Source: Nostoc mirabile CHAB5784 (GTDB taxonomy: Bacteria; Cyanobacteriota; Cyanobacteriia; Cyanobacteriales; Nostocaceae). From it: DNA of 64,000 nucleotides. Below, piece by piece: positions 8,901 to 18,336 of the stretch. The position numbers were made by a program, and so were the translations under genes. The stretch lies in NCBI RefSeq assembly GCF_020829645.1, contig NZ_JAIVFS010000007.1:1-64000 (forward strand). The letters are read 5' to 3'. Below the pieces are notes generated by a model. That model was not told the DNA's origin. It searched no databases and was given only the letters and a program-made list of their open reading frames with translations. The stretch's first letter is position 1, and each line of letters opens with the position of its first letter.

Positions 8901-11900
8901 ATGTTTAACCAACTTGATGAATACAACAGTCACCTATTTGAACAATGTCCTGTTGGGCTAGTACTATGCCGAACAGATGGGACGCTAATTAACATCAACC
9001 CCGCCTATGCTGCCATTTTGGGGCGCACTGTTTCAGAAACCTTGAATCTCAACTACTGGCAAATTACTCCGGAAAACTATGTCGCCGAGCAAGCCGTGCT
9101 AGAGAATTTAGAACGGACTGGTCGCTACGGTCCCTATGAGAAGGAGTTCATCCACAAAAACGGGCATCTCGTTCCAGTCAGGGTCTCCGGACTCATGATT
9201 GACAAGGATGGAGAGCGCCTGATCTGGTCAAGTGTGGAAGATATTAGCGACCTCAAGCGTGTCCAGCAGGAACGTCAACACTCCGAAAAAATCTTGAAAC
9301 AGAGCGAAGCACGATACCGCTCTCTGGTCAAAACTAACACACAAATTATCTGGGTCAGCACACCAGAAGGAATTTGCTTTGAATTGACAGACTGGATCGC
9401 CTACACAGGTCAAAGTTTAGCTGAAGCGGAAAATGGGGGCTGGATTGATGCTGTACATCCCGATGATCGTGGGTATACCGGAGAAGCCTGGGGTGTTGCC
9501 GTAGCAAACCTGAGCATGTATCAAATTGAATACCGAATTCGGGGCAAGGATGGCAACTATCGCTACTTTTGGGTCTGGGGTGCCCCCGTCATTGAAGATG
9601 ATGGTAGCGTTCGGGAATGGATTGGCACCTGCACCGATATTCACGATCGCAAGCTGGCAGAAGCCGAAAAGCAGTATCTAGAACAACGGTATCGCTCTTT
9701 AGTAACTGCCACTTCACAAATTGTCTGGGTGACTACACCTGAAGGACTGGGGGTAAGCAGTGAAATGCTTACCTGGTTAGCGTATACAGGTCAGAGTGCA
9801 GATGAAATCGAGGATTTAGGCTGGCTCGAGCCGATTTACCCTGATGACCGTACTCGCACAGCCCAAGCCTGGAGTACTGCTGTGGCGAATCAGAGTCTCT
9901 TTCAAACCGAATATCGGCTGCGTGGCAAGGATGGCACATACCGCTACTTTTTTGTCTGTGGCACCCCCATCCTAGAAGCAGACGGTAGCGTTCGAGAATG
10001 GATTGGCACCTGCACCAATATTCACGATCGCAAGCTGGCAGAAGCCGAAAATCAGCGTCTTAAAGAACGATATCGCTCCTTAGTAACTGCTACTTCACAG
10101 ATTATCTGGGGAGCTACCCCGGAAGGGCTGGGAATAAGTAGGGAAATGCTCACCTGGATGGCCTATACGGGGCAGAGCGAAGCTGAAGTTGAGGGTTGGG
10201 GCTGGCTCGATCCGATTCACCCCCATGACCGTGCCAGCTCCACAGAGGCTTGGAATGCTGCTGTGGCAAACCGAGGTATCTACCAAACCGAATATCGGCT
10301 GCGTGGCAAGGATGGCACATACCGCTACTTCTCTGTCTGTGGTGCCCCCGTCCTAGAAGAAGACGGCAGTATTCGGGAATGGATTGGCGCTTGCACCGAT
10401 ATTCACGATCGCAAGCAGGCAGAAGCTGAAAATCAACGTTTATTGGATATGTTAAATCATTCCAGCGATGCGATCATTGTGCGCGACATGAGCGACAAAA
10501 TCTCTCACTGGAATCAGGGTGCTGAAAGGCTCTACGGTTGGACGCGTGAGGAAGTAAAAGACCAATGCATTCAAGCTTTTATCAAAAAAACTTTTCTAAA
10601 GCCAAAGGAAGAAATTGTCGCAGAGTTATTAGAGCAAGGAAATTGGGAAGGAGAAGTGGAACACCTCACCCATGATGGCAGACTGATTACCGTCCAGAGT
10701 CGATGGACTTTGCAACGAGACATCTCTGGTCAGCCCTGCGCTGTGCTAGAAATCAATACCGATATCACTGCTCGCAAACAAGCAGAAATCGCTCTGCGGC
10801 AACTGAATCAAGAACTGGAAGCCAGAGTTGCAGAGCGGACGGCTGCCCTGCAAAATACCCTAGCAGAAGCGCAGGGGTTAAATGCTATTTTAGATAACTT
10901 AGCAGATGGTTTGTTAGTGGCAGACACCGCAGGACAAATCACCCACTTCAATCCTGCCTTTTTAACCATGTATGGATTGACAGCTACCGCCCTCAACGGT
11001 CACTACCGAGAATTGCCGATATCTGGTTTAGCAGACCTGGTAGCACGAACTCAGTCCCATCCTAAAGAGGTGTTCTCTGCCGAAGTTGCACTGACAAAGG
11101 AACGCATTGGTCAGGCAGTGGCAACCGCCATTTTCAAAAAGACGGCAGATTCAGAACCAGATGCCTGCTTTGGTTCGGCGCTGCTGATTCGGGATGTGAC
11201 GGCAGAAAAGGAAATCGACCAGATGAAAACCGACTTCATCTCAACAGTTTCCCATGAACTACGAACGCCACTGACTTCTGTTCTCGGTTTTGCCTCCATC
11301 ATTCAAGAAAAGCTGCAAACCGATGTGTTCCCAATGATTTGTACCGAAGACCGCAAGCTTCAGAAAACGATTAAGCGAGTGGCTGACAATCTCAACATTA
11401 TTGTGTCGGAAGCAGAACGGCTTACATCTTTGATTAACGATGTCTTAGACATCGCCAAGATGGAAGCAGGTAAGGTGGAATGGCAGATGCAGCCCCTCGA
11501 TCCCAGCGAATTACTCGATTGGGCAACCAATTCTACCGCCGGGTTATTTGAAACCAATGGCTTGCAGTTGGTGTGCGAGATTGAACCTGGACTGCCTCAG
11601 ATAGTAGGCGATCGCAATCGTCTGCTGCAAGTTTTAATCAACCTAATTTCCAATGCCGTTAAGTTTACCGAATCTGGTTGTGTCACCTGCCGCGTCAAAC
11701 AAGGAAACGACGGTGTTTGCATCAGCGTCATCGACACAGGCATTGGGATTGCACCTGAAGACCAGCCAAAAGTGTTCGAGAAATTCCGCCAAGTTGGCGA
11801 CACCCTCACCGACAAACCCAAAGGTACAGGATTAGGGCTGCCCATTTGTAAACAAATCGTCGATCATCACGGCGGTAGAATCTGGGTTGAAAGTGAACCA

Positions 11901-12650
11901 GGTAACGGCAGCGTATTCTCATTTATCATTCCCACATACACCAGCGATCAAAAAACCACTGCTAATCTGAATCTGGATACGCTAGTCAAACAACTCAAAG
12001 AACACGTCATCACCAAAAACCCTGTGCTGAACCAAAACCGTAAAACCATTTTGGTTGTAGATGATGACGCTAACATTCGAGAACTGCTCCGTCAACAATT
12101 GGAAAACGAAGGCTACAATGTTCGGGAAGGAAAGGACGGCATGGATGCAATTCATCAAATCAAAACAGCCCGTCCCGATCTGATTCTCTTAGACGTGATG
12201 ATGCCCCAAATCAACGGCTTTGATGTGGCAGCCGTCCTCAAAAATGATCCTCAAACCGCAGACATTCCGATCATCATTCTGTCAATTATTGAAAACAAAG
12301 AACGGGGCTATCATATTGGCATTGATCGCTATCTCACCAAGCCCATTGACACAGAGAAACTCCTGAACGAAATTGGCTCACTGCTTTACCAGGGTACTTC
12401 TAGTAAAAAGGTATTGGTTGTAGATAAAAATGCATCAGCCTTAAAAACCCTATCAGATGTACTGCAAACTCAGGGATACAGCGTGATTGAAGCCTCTGAT
12501 CCGCAAGAATGCATTCATAAAGCCCTGTCAGCCAAACCTGACATGATCATCATCGATTCTATCTTCTCTCAAGAAGCCGATTTGGTGAAAACCCTACGGT
12601 TTGAAAAGGAGTTGGAAAATGTATTTTTTATTATGCTGTCTGAACAGTAA
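8901..12650 (+). CDS. Multi-PAS hybrid sensor histidine kinase with two receiver domains
   Basis: Domains in order over 1249 residues: PAS (about 8-120), three near-identical PAS/PAC units (about 135-255, 265-385, 390-510), another PAS (515-635), a short coiled coil, a further PAS (665-780), HisKA with His near 784 (STVSHELRTP), HATPase (about 895-1010; LINLISNAVKF, GTGLGLPI), a receiver (1050-1165; VVDDD, LLDVMMP, TKPI) and a C-terminal receiver-like domain (1170-1249; IIIDSIF) that stops before a conserved Lys segment. No transmembrane segment is seen, so sensing is cytoplasmic; PAC motifs fit ligand or cofactor sensing. It sits between a GAF kinase and a receiver-only regulator on one strand, suggesting a phosphorelay. 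Confidence 0.9.
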   Translation: MFNQLDEYNSHLFEQCPVGLVLCRTDGTLININPAYAAILGRTVSETLNLNYWQITPENYVAEQAVLENLERTGRYGPYEKEFIHKNGHLVPVRVSGLMIDKDGERLIWSSVEDISDLKRVQQERQHSEKILKQSEARYRSLVKTNTQIIWVSTPEGICFELTDWIAYTGQSLAEAENGGWIDAVHPDDRGYTGEAWGVAVANLSMYQIEYRIRGKDGNYRYFWVWGAPVIEDDGSVREWIGTCTDIHDRKLAEAEKQYLEQRYRSLVTATSQIVWVTTPEGLGVSSEMLTWLAYTGQSADEIEDLGWLEPIYPDDRTRTAQAWSTAVANQSLFQTEYRLRGKDGTYRYFFVCGTPILEADGSVREWIGTCTNIHDRKLAEAENQRLKERYRSLVTATSQIIWGATPEGLGISREMLTWMAYTGQSEAEVEGWGWLDPIHPHDRASSTEAWNAAVANRGIYQTEYRLRGKDGTYRYFSVCGAPVLEEDGSIREWIGACTDIHDRKQAEAENQRLLDMLNHSSDAIIVRDMSDKISHWNQGAERLYGWTREEVKDQCIQAFIKKTFLKPKEEIVAELLEQGNWEGEVEHLTHDGRLITVQSRWTLQRDISGQPCAVLEINTDITARKQAEIALRQLNQELEARVAERTAALQNTLAEAQGLNAILDNLADGLLVADTAGQITHFNPAFLTMYGLTATALNGHYRELPISGLADLVARTQSHPKEVFSAEVALTKERIGQAVATAIFKKTADSEPDACFGSALLIRDVTAEKEIDQMKTDFISTVSHELRTPLTSVLGFASIIQEKLQTDVFPMICTEDRKLQKTIKRVADNLNIIVSEAERLTSLINDVLDIAKMEAGKVEWQMQPLDPSELLDWATNSTAGLFETNGLQLVCEIEPGLPQIVGDRNRLLQVLINLISNAVKFTESGCVTCRVKQGNDGVCISVIDTGIGIAPEDQPKVFEKFRQVGDTLTDKPKGTGLGLPICKQIVDHHGGRIWVESEPGNGSVFSFIIPTYTSDQKTTANLNLDTLVKQLKEHVITKNPVLNQNRKTILVVDDDANIRELLRQQLENEGYNVREGKDGMDAIHQIKTARPDLILLDVMMPQINGFDVAAVLKNDPQTADIPIIILSIIENKERGYHIGIDRYLTKPIDTEKLLNEIGSLLYQGTSSKKVLVVDKNASALKTLSDVLQTQGYSVIEASDPQECIHKALSAKPDMIIIDSIFSQEADLVKTLRFEKELENVFFIMLSEQ

Positions 12651-12716
12651 TCGCTGCGACTCTGTACTGGTAAAAAATTATTTTAACCCACTCCCCACTC
12701 CCCACTCTCTAATTTT

Positions 12717-13094
12717 ATGACTCAGAAAATTCTAATTGTTGACGATGAACCCAATATCTTGATTTTGATGGAACAAGCCCTAGAAGCATTAGAAGACGAA
12801 GGTGTTGAACTTCTAACTGCTAAAAATGGAGAAGAAGCTCTCGAAACTATTAAAACTGAAAAACCAAATCTAGTTTTTCTCGATGTGATGATGCCTAAAA
12901 TGAATGGTCTGCAAGTTTGTCATATTGTTAAACACGAACTGCAAATGACTGATATCTACATTATAATCTTGACAGCGAAGGGACAGGAATTTGATAAACA
13001 AAAAGGAATTGAGGTTGGTGCAGATTTATATCTAACTAAACCATTTCGCCCCAAAGAAGTACTTGAAAAATCAATGCAGGTGCTGGGTTTTTGA
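12717..13094 (+). CDS. Receiver-only (CheY-like) response regulator
   Basis: The 125-residue single receiver domain has acidic pocket DDE (residues 10-12), phosphoacceptor Asp in FLDVMMPKMNG, conserved Thr in ILTAKG and Lys in TKPFRP. There is no output domain, so it probably passes phosphate on or acts by protein contact. It lies 66 bp downstream of the hybrid kinase on the same strand; that gap holds a CCCCACT heptamer run. It is the likely partner of the two upstream kinases. Confidence 0.9.
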   Translation: MTQKILIVDDEPNILILMEQALEALEDEGVELLTAKNGEEALETIKTEKPNLVFLDVMMPKMNGLQVCHIVKHELQMTDIYIIILTAKGQEFDKQKGIEVGADLYLTKPFRPKEVLEKSMQVLGF

Positions 13095-13189
13095 AGAAAA
13101 TTATGAATGTTTTCCACCTGCTTTCGCCTACAGTGGACTGGAAGCGAAAGCAGCACTTTATCTTGCTAATTCATCATACATAATGGGCG

Positions 13190-13300
13190 TAGCTTGCTTC
13201 TGCAACTACGCTATTTTTATTTTCAATCACCAGGTTATTTTAGATGGAATTAAATACTTTTGAAAATTGTTAAAAGTAGCTGCGATCGCATCTGCTTTTG
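13190..13300 (+). pseudogene. Internally deleted relic of the hydroxylase-like gene and its terminator
   Basis: The frame CNYAIFIFNHQVILDGI matches residues 48-62 of the 5609-6109 protein (HYAILTFNPQVLLDGI), and the DNA is nearly identical there. Directly after it the sequence (AAATACTTTT, then GCTGCGATCGCA) resembles the downstream flank and HIP1 terminator of that gene (6130-6170). A second copy of the gene has therefore lost its start and most of its 3' half, leaving a scar of about 110 bp. Confidence 0.6.
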
Positions 13301-14138
13301 GTATAGTAATCCTATCTAACTTATGAGAAATAATTTTTTATAACGTAAACACCGAGTGGCTTGCCGTAGGCGATCGCTCCAGACGCCGAGAGAATCAAGA
13401 GAGATTTTCACGAATTATTTAAGATTGCTATACGTTATTTATATGATTAAATAGTTAAATCTGAAAATTACAATCCACATTCTACACTAATCTCAGGAAA
13501 TTAGAAGCTCCTGAATTTATGCTTGATGTAAATAAAACCATAGATAAACACAAATGCATATTTTGCGTGAATATCATGCAAATCTCATCAGCAATGGTGT
13601 TTTTGGCTATGATTGGGAGCAACTGGTCAACGATTATAAACTTACCGCACAGTTCAAAGTCTTTACGTTGCTACAGAGTGGTGCGTTTTAGCACAAGACC
13701 GCCAACGGATGAAATGGCTATGGTTTTCGCAATTGCAAAAATCCATAACAGCTTTCTTGGACTTGGAATGCTCTGAATTATGGACAGGGAAAGTGGACTA
13801 GTTAGCATTTTCGCTTTCCCAACCCCAAGTTAAGGATAATCGTAGGTTGGGTGGAACTTAAGTGTTACCCAACAAACCCGCGTCGTAGGTTGGGTTTCGT
13901 TCCTCCAACGCCACTTGCTTCAAGTCGGGAAACCGCAAGGGCGCAGTGGCTCCCCAACCTACGCAGTTTATGGTTTTTGGCGCTAACTGAACTGTATTGA
14001 GTTATGCCCCTGCTTGTTCAATCAGAAGGTAATTCTGGGAAACCTTAATTTGTGAGAGCGAGAGGCTTTTGCTAGAAGGAACTAGAATTAGGAAACACCT
14101 AGTGGGTTCTTCTGACTTTTGAAATTAGGAGTGCATGT
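13301..14138. other. Intergenic with dispersed GTAGGTTGGGT inverted repeats
   Basis: No gene is supported. At about 13840-13965 GTAGGTTGGGT occurs twice and its complement CCCAACCTAC once, interspersed with fragments of other dispersed repeats; a sister hairpin is at 38381-38455. The 85-residue open frame at 13519-13776 shows no family features and no RBS. Sequence before 14139 probably carries the promoter of the next gene. Confidence 0.4.
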
Positions 14139-15233
14139 GTGCCAAAATCCCCTAAATATTTGCTGATTGGATCAACCGAGACTTACAGCGGTAAATCTGC
14201 AACTGTTCTGGGTTTGTCTCATCAGCTACAGCAAAAAGGACTGGATATTACCTACGGTAAACCGCTTGGTACGTGTTTGAATTCGTCCAGTGGAACCGTA
14301 ATTGAGGAAGATGTCCAATTCATCGCTCTTAGCCTCAATTTGCCGGAAAACCGTGTTGCACCTACAATGCTGGCTTTGGATGAACTAAATGTGCAAAAAC
14401 GCTTGCGAGGGGAAGACCAAACCGATTATCAGCAGTCCTTAATACAGCAATATTTGCATAAATCTCAAGGAGATTTAGTGTTATTGGAGGGGCCTGGTGA
14501 TTTGTCCGAAGGCAATTTGTTTGACTTGTCTTTGCTACAAATGGCTGAACTATTGGATGCTGGCGTGCTGTTAGTAGCCCGCTATAAATCGTTGCTTTCG
14601 GTTGAGTCGCTATTGGCTGCTAAAGGGCGTGTGGGCGATCGCTTGATTGGAGTTGTAATCAATGATATCCCTGTCACCCAACTAGAAGCAGTTGACACTC
14701 TCTTGCGCCCATTTTTGGAACAGCAGGGGATTCCGGTGCTAGCAATGCTGCCTAATAGCGATTTGCTCCGCAGTGTCAGTGTTGGCGAACTGGTCAAACA
14801 GTTAAAGGCTGATGTTCTCTGTCGCAACGATCGCATGGATTTGTTGGTGGAAAGTTTAGCAATTGGAGCGATGAATGTCAACTCTGCTGTCAAGTATTTT
14901 CGCAAACGCCGAAATATGGCAGTGGTAACAGGAGGCGATCGCGTGGAAATTCAGCAAGCGGCTTTGGAAACTTCTACCCAATGTTTAATTCTCACCGGGC
15001 AACTACCGCCGCCGCCGTTTATTCTCAGTCGCGCTGAAGAACTAGAAATCCCCATTTTGTCTGTTGACTTAGATACCCTAACTACTGTAGAAATTGTTGA
15101 CCGCACTTTTGGTCAAGTCCGTGTCCACGAGCCGATTAAGGTTCAGTATATTCGCAAGTTGATGTCGGAGCATTTTGACATTGACCGCTTGTTATCCAAA
15201 CTAGGTTTAACTCCTGCATCGGCATTGTCTTAG
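14139..15233 (+). CDS. BioD-like ATPase fused to DRTGG domain (phosphotransacetylase N-terminal-like)
   Basis: The 364-residue protein begins with a P-loop-like GSTETYSGKSAT (residues 9-20) and a dethiobiotin-synthetase-like domain to about residue 200. A DRTGG-type domain (about 215-335; VTGGDRVEIQQAALE, CLILTG) follows. This is the architecture of the N-terminal part of long phosphotransacetylases (COG0857) without the catalytic PTA domain. Stand-alone forms are widespread in cyanobacteria; their function is not settled, and nucleotide or metabolite sensing is an inference. The GTG start at 14139 is supported by AGGAG eight bases upstream. Confidence 0.8.
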   Translation: MPKSPKYLLIGSTETYSGKSATVLGLSHQLQQKGLDITYGKPLGTCLNSSSGTVIEEDVQFIALSLNLPENRVAPTMLALDELNVQKRLRGEDQTDYQQSLIQQYLHKSQGDLVLLEGPGDLSEGNLFDLSLLQMAELLDAGVLLVARYKSLLSVESLLAAKGRVGDRLIGVVINDIPVTQLEAVDTLLRPFLEQQGIPVLAMLPNSDLLRSVSVGELVKQLKADVLCRNDRMDLLVESLAIGAMNVNSAVKYFRKRRNMAVVTGGDRVEIQQAALETSTQCLILTGQLPPPPFILSRAEELEIPILSVDLDTLTTVEIVDRTFGQVRVHEPIKVQYIRKLMSEHFDIDRLLSKLGLTPASALS

Positions 15234-15281
15234 ATTCATTGCTCAGTTATCAGTTAGGAGGCTGTATTACTGGTAAGGGTA

Positions 15282-15329
15282 CAGCTGGCTCACCGTCACC
15301 TCCCAAGGGACGGCGAGCTGTTTCCTTTT
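15282..15329 (+). terminator. Probable intrinsic terminator
   Basis: An imperfect hairpin (CAGCT...CCGTC pairing with GACGG...AGCTG, loop about 11 nt) is followed by TTTCCTTTT, about 50 bp after the BioD-like gene. Confidence 0.5.
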
Positions 15330-15350
15330 GCCCATAGCTGGGATGTGTTT

Positions 15351-15546
15351 ATATCATGTCCGTATAATTAGTTATGATTTCCACAGTCATTGCACCCCAC
15401 ACGCTATCCGGCTCCACTTGGGGAGACCCCAAGACCGCACTGGCTCCCCAAAATCTCCCCTCCCCGCAAGCAGGAGGGGAGACAAAGCTACGCTTTGGCG
15501 GGGTGGGGTTCTTCGGGTTTAATAAGTAATCAAGCGGACATGATAT
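15351..15546. mobile_element. MITE-like element, family I (TIR ATATCATGTCCG)
   Basis: A 196-bp element is bounded by perfect 12-bp inverted repeats ATATCATGTCCG (15351-15362) and CGGACATGATAT (15535-15546). It has no coding capacity. The interior carries a GC-rich hairpin (GGGGAGGGG/CCCCTCCCC type) and the GGGTGGGGTTCTTCGGG motif shared with the copies at 48726, 48918 and 54748. The parent transposon is not in the window. Confidence 0.75.
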
Positions 15547-15612
15547 TAGTTGCAGCAGCTAATCCAAAGACAGGCATATTGCCGTAAATAGCCTTTTTAC
15601 TGGTTAAAATTT

Positions 15613-15795
15613 TTGTTAGTCATATCGTCTACGTACAAAGACATAGAACAGGATTACTTTCAGAATCCGCAAGAACTGCCAGAATCAGGCAAATTTCAGT
15701 ACTTGACTCTTCCAAATGGCATTAGTTACGAAACACATTGGCTAGCCTGGTGTAACCAAGTAATAGAGTTACTGAACCAAACAATCGAAAATTAG
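15613..15795 (+). pseudogene. Short unrecognised coding fragment
   Basis: A 60-codon frame with only a TTG as possible start encodes a well-structured-looking C-terminal segment (DYFQNPQELPESGKFQ, then THWLAWCNQVIELLNQTIEN). There is no RBS or ATG, and the sequence just upstream is a MITE and its flank. It looks like the tail of a lost gene, but I cannot name the family; it could instead be a short gene using TTG. Confidence 0.3.
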
Positions 15796-15879
15796 TAGCA
15801 ATGTTTAACTCAAGTTTTCCTCGCATCTACACGCTGTTTGGTAGAATATCTGGGTCGTTTAATCTGATTATCTCCATCT

Positions 15880-16383
15880 TTGAGCCAATCAACAGACCTT
15901 ATTAACCTAGATACATTAGCGCAAGAACTAGCGACAATCCAGCAAACGGGTTCTAAAAGAATTGCCTTGCTGGGTTCTCGTCATGTCCCGATTACGCATC
16001 AGAATCTTATTGAAATGATGACATACGCCCTAGTTTTATCGGGTAATCGAATCATTACTTCTGGTGCTACAGGTACAAATTCAGCGGCCATCAAGGGAGC
16101 AACCCGGGCTGATGCAAATTTGTTGACGGTGATTCTACCCCAAAGCCTGGAACGCCAGCCTTTGGAATCGCGCCAGCAACTGGAACAGGTAATGCATTTA
16201 GTCGAAAATCCCAGTAATGATACTCTCTCCCTTGCTGAAGCTAGTTACCTGTGCAACAAGGAGATTGTCTCCCGTTGCCAGCAACTAATCTGCTTTGCGT
16301 TTCACGACAGTCGCACCCTGTTACAAACTTGTCAGGATGCAGAAGAACAAAGAAAAGTAGTGACGCTTTTCTACTTTGATTAG
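15880..16383 (+). CDS. DprA/SMF-like Rossmann-fold protein
   Basis: The 167-residue protein has the core of the DprA/LOG (SLOG) fold: KRIALLGSRH near residue 26, a helix, then GNRIITSGATGTNSAAIKGA. The glycine-rich turn and the SGxTGTNSAAIKGA segment resemble the nucleotide-binding face of DprA. It lacks the extra N- and C-terminal domains of true DprA (about 370 residues), so a role in DNA uptake is only inference. The only in-frame start before the fold is TTG at 15880; a stop lies five codons upstream. A TCATTTG heptamer run follows the stop directly. Confidence 0.65.
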   Translation: MSQSTDLINLDTLAQELATIQQTGSKRIALLGSRHVPITHQNLIEMMTYALVLSGNRIITSGATGTNSAAIKGATRADANLLTVILPQSLERQPLESRQQLEQVMHLVENPSNDTLSLAEASYLCNKEIVSRCQQLICFAFHDSRTLLQTCQDAEEQRKVVTLFYFD

Positions 16384-16675
16384 TCATTTGTCATTTGTCT
16401 TTTGTCATTTGTGTTTGACTAATGACTGATGACTGATGACCCTTACGGGTGACGCTCGTTCCTCGCTAACGCTGCGCTATCGCTCTAAGCGAAGCCATGC
16501 CGTTCGCGCAGCGTCTCGAAGAGAAGGCTTTACGCTGCGCTAACGCCAGTCACTCATGGGGGAAACCCCCAGACGCTCGCGGACTCGCTAACGCTGCGCT
16601 ATCGCCCTTGGCGTCTCCCCTTGGGAGAAGACCGTGCTGGCTCACTGATGACTAATAACCAACGACTAATAAGTA
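16384..16675. repeat. Composite dispersed palindromic repeats and heptamer runs
   Basis: The segment opens with TCATTTG heptamers. It continues with overlapping copies of the Nostoc-type palindromic repeats (GCTAACGCTGCGC, GCGTCTC..GAGAAGGC, CTTGGGAGAAG) and ends with GACTAAT heptamers that run up to the start of the MAPEG gene. No gene is seen. Confidence 0.6.
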
Positions 16676-17097
16676 ATGATAATTTTTTTGTACTCGATCG
16701 CTGCTGCTGCCGTTCTAATTTACGTGCCATTTTTGCTAGTAGCTTATGCCCGTGTGCGTATTGGGTATGAAATGTTTTCTACTCCTGGCGCTATGTTTGA
16801 TAAATTGCCACCTTATGCCCAACAAGCTACTTGGGCACATCAGAACACCTTTGAAGCGTTTATGGTGTTTGCGGCAGCAGCATTGATGGCTTATGTAACT
16901 GGTGTAAATTCAACTAAAGCCCAAGTGGCTGCGATCGCCTTTGTGGTGGCTCGTTTGTTATACTCAATTTTTTATATTTTGAATATACCCTTTTGCGTTA
17001 GCGTAGCTCCTCTGAAAGAGGCTCGCTGATGTTTGCCATTGGCATCCTTAGCTCTGGCACTCTCATCTTATTGAGTATTATCCAAACTAGTAGTTAA
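16676..17097 (+). pseudogene. MAPEG-family membrane protein, 3' end frameshifted by a small repeat
   Basis: The first about 104 residues form a MAPEG (glutathione-related) membrane protein: hydrophobic segments at about 2-25, 55-78 and 82-103, and AHQNTFEAFMVFAAAAL. After ILNIP a palindromic repeat (TTGCGTTAGCGTAGCTCC...GAGG, about 16990-17022) shifts the frame and brings a stop at 17029. The expected C-terminal helix, SLMFAIGILSSGTLILLS, is still intact in another frame to TAA at 17095-17097. A protein of 117 residues could be made, but it would lack the last helix. Confidence 0.75.
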
Positions 17098-17099
17098 TT

Positions 17100-17132
17100 G
17101 GGGAGTGGGGAGTGGGGAGTGGGGAGTGGGGA
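17100..17132. repeat. Heptamer array GGGGAGT
   Basis: Four to five tandem GGGGAGT units lie between the MAPEG gene and yajQ. They are followed by AATCCAAA-type short repeats up to the yajQ start. Confidence 0.7.
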
Positions 17133-17210
17133 AAACTTTTCCCAATCCAAAATCCAAAATCGTTCGACTGAGCGAAGTCGAAGTCCAAAATCTAAAATCC
17201 AAAATGTTTT

Positions 17211-17702
17211 ATGGCTTCTACTTTTTCCTTTGACATTGTGAGCGACTTTGACCGACAAGAGTTAGTTAACGCTGTCGATCAAGTTATACGAGACATCAAA
17301 GGTCGTTACGACCTCAAAGACACTGAAACTACTGTCGAGTTAGTTGAAGAAAGCATTAACGTTAGTACTGACAGCGAGTTCACCTTAGATTCTGTACACA
17401 CCATTCTGCGAGAAAAAGCCGCCAAGCGTAACCTATCCCAGAAAATCTTTGATTTTGGCAAAGTTGAATCAGCCAGTGGTAATCGCGTGCGTCAAGAAAT
17501 CAAACTCAAAAAAGGCATTAGTCAGGAAATCGCCAAACAAATTTCCAAATTGATTCGGGACGAATTCAAAAAGGTACAAGCTTCAATTCAAGGGGATGCT
17601 GTGCGGGTTTCTGCCAAATCTAAAGATGACTTACAAGTAGTCATGCAGCGCCTGAAACAAGAAGACTACCCGGTGGCTTTGCAATTTACAAACTATCGTT
17701 AA
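17211..17702 (+). CDS. yajQ: YajQ-family (DUF520) nucleotide-binding protein
   Basis: The 163-residue protein matches YajQ over its full length: [30 protein letters not shown], and the C-terminal [17 protein letters not shown]. The family has two ferredoxin-like domains. Some members bind cyclic di-GMP, others have been linked to tRNA or NAD(P)(H) binding; the role in cyanobacteria is not established. No Shine-Dalgarno is visible because the upstream region consists of AATCCAAA repeats, but the N-terminus fits the family exactly. The stop is followed within three bases by TAATTCG-type heptamers. Confidence 0.9.
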   Translation: MASTFSFDIVSDFDRQELVNAVDQVIRDIKGRYDLKDTETTVELVEESINVSTDSEFTLDSVHTILREKAAKRNLSQKIFDFGKVESASGNRVRQEIKLKKGISQEIAKQISKLIRDEFKKVQASIQGDAVRVSAKSKDDLQVVMQRLKQEDYPVALQFTNYR

Positions 17703-17707
17703 CAGAT

Positions 17708-17771
17708 TCGTAATTCGTAGTTAAGAATTCAATTACGAATTACGAATTACGAATTACGAATTACGAATTAT
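17708..17771. repeat. Heptamer array TAATTCG/AATTACG between convergent genes
   Basis: The plus strand starts with ATTCGTAATTCG just after yajQ. It turns into five AATTACG units that end one base before the stop codon of the minus-strand GST gene. In transcripts of both genes the array reads TAATTCG directly after the stop. Confidence 0.8.
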
Positions 17772-17772
17772 T

Positions 17773-18330
17773 TTAAGCCCGGACGCTAATACTTTTTTGA
17801 AATGCCGGACGCTCAGATAACTGCTTCATATAGTTCAACACCTCTGGGTAGGAACTGAGGTCTAGCTTCAGCATGATGGGAATATAATTCAGAATAGACC
17901 CCACTGCCACATCAGCAACAGTGAACTCATCGCCAAGCAAAAAAGGTTGCTTACTGAAAATTTCATTTAACGGAGTCAACAAGCGGGGCATTTCCCGCTC
18001 CCGACTTGCTTCTACAAAAATTCCTGGGCCAAGGGTAGCATTGGCAAACAACACCCATTGGGAAAATACACCACGTTCTTGGAGTGAAAGTGGAGTTTTA
18101 CTGTATTTATCGGCAAGATACAGCAAAATTGCCCCAGATTCCCAAAGTTTAAAATCCCCATCAACAATTGCTGGAACTTTACCAACTGGGTTAATTGCCA
18201 AATATTCAGGTTTGAGGTGTTCACCTGCCTGCATATCAAGCTTGACAAATTCGTAGGGAACTTTTAGTTCCTCTAAATACCAGTGAACAATTGACGCTCG
18301 ACTACGAGCGCCACCGTAAAGTTTGAGCAT
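17773..18330 (-). CDS. Glutathione S-transferase family protein
   Basis: The 185-residue GST has an N-terminal thioredoxin fold (MLKLYGGARSRASIVHWYLEEL; NPVGKVPAIVDGDFKLWESGAILLYL with the cis-Pro and ES glutathione contact) and a shortened C-terminal helical domain (PFLLGDEFTVADVAVGSIL). The catalytic position near residues 9-11 carries Ser/Arg rather than an obvious Tyr or Cys. Substrates are unknown; detoxification is typical of the family. It starts six bases after the stop of the gene upstream, so the two form an operon. Confidence 0.85.
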   Translation of the reverse strand: MLKLYGGARSRASIVHWYLEELKVPYEFVKLDMQAGEHLKPEYLAINPVGKVPAIVDGDFKLWESGAILLYLADKYSKTPLSLQERGVFSQWVLFANATLGPGIFVEASREREMPRLLTPLNEIFSKQPFLLGDEFTVADVAVGSILNYIPIMLKLDLSSYPEVLNYMKQLSERPAFQKSISVRA

Positions 18331-18336
18331 AATTAC

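Noticed and set aside
13519..13776. 85-codon plus-strand frame
   Set aside because: No RBS, odd composition and no family resemblance; likely chance.
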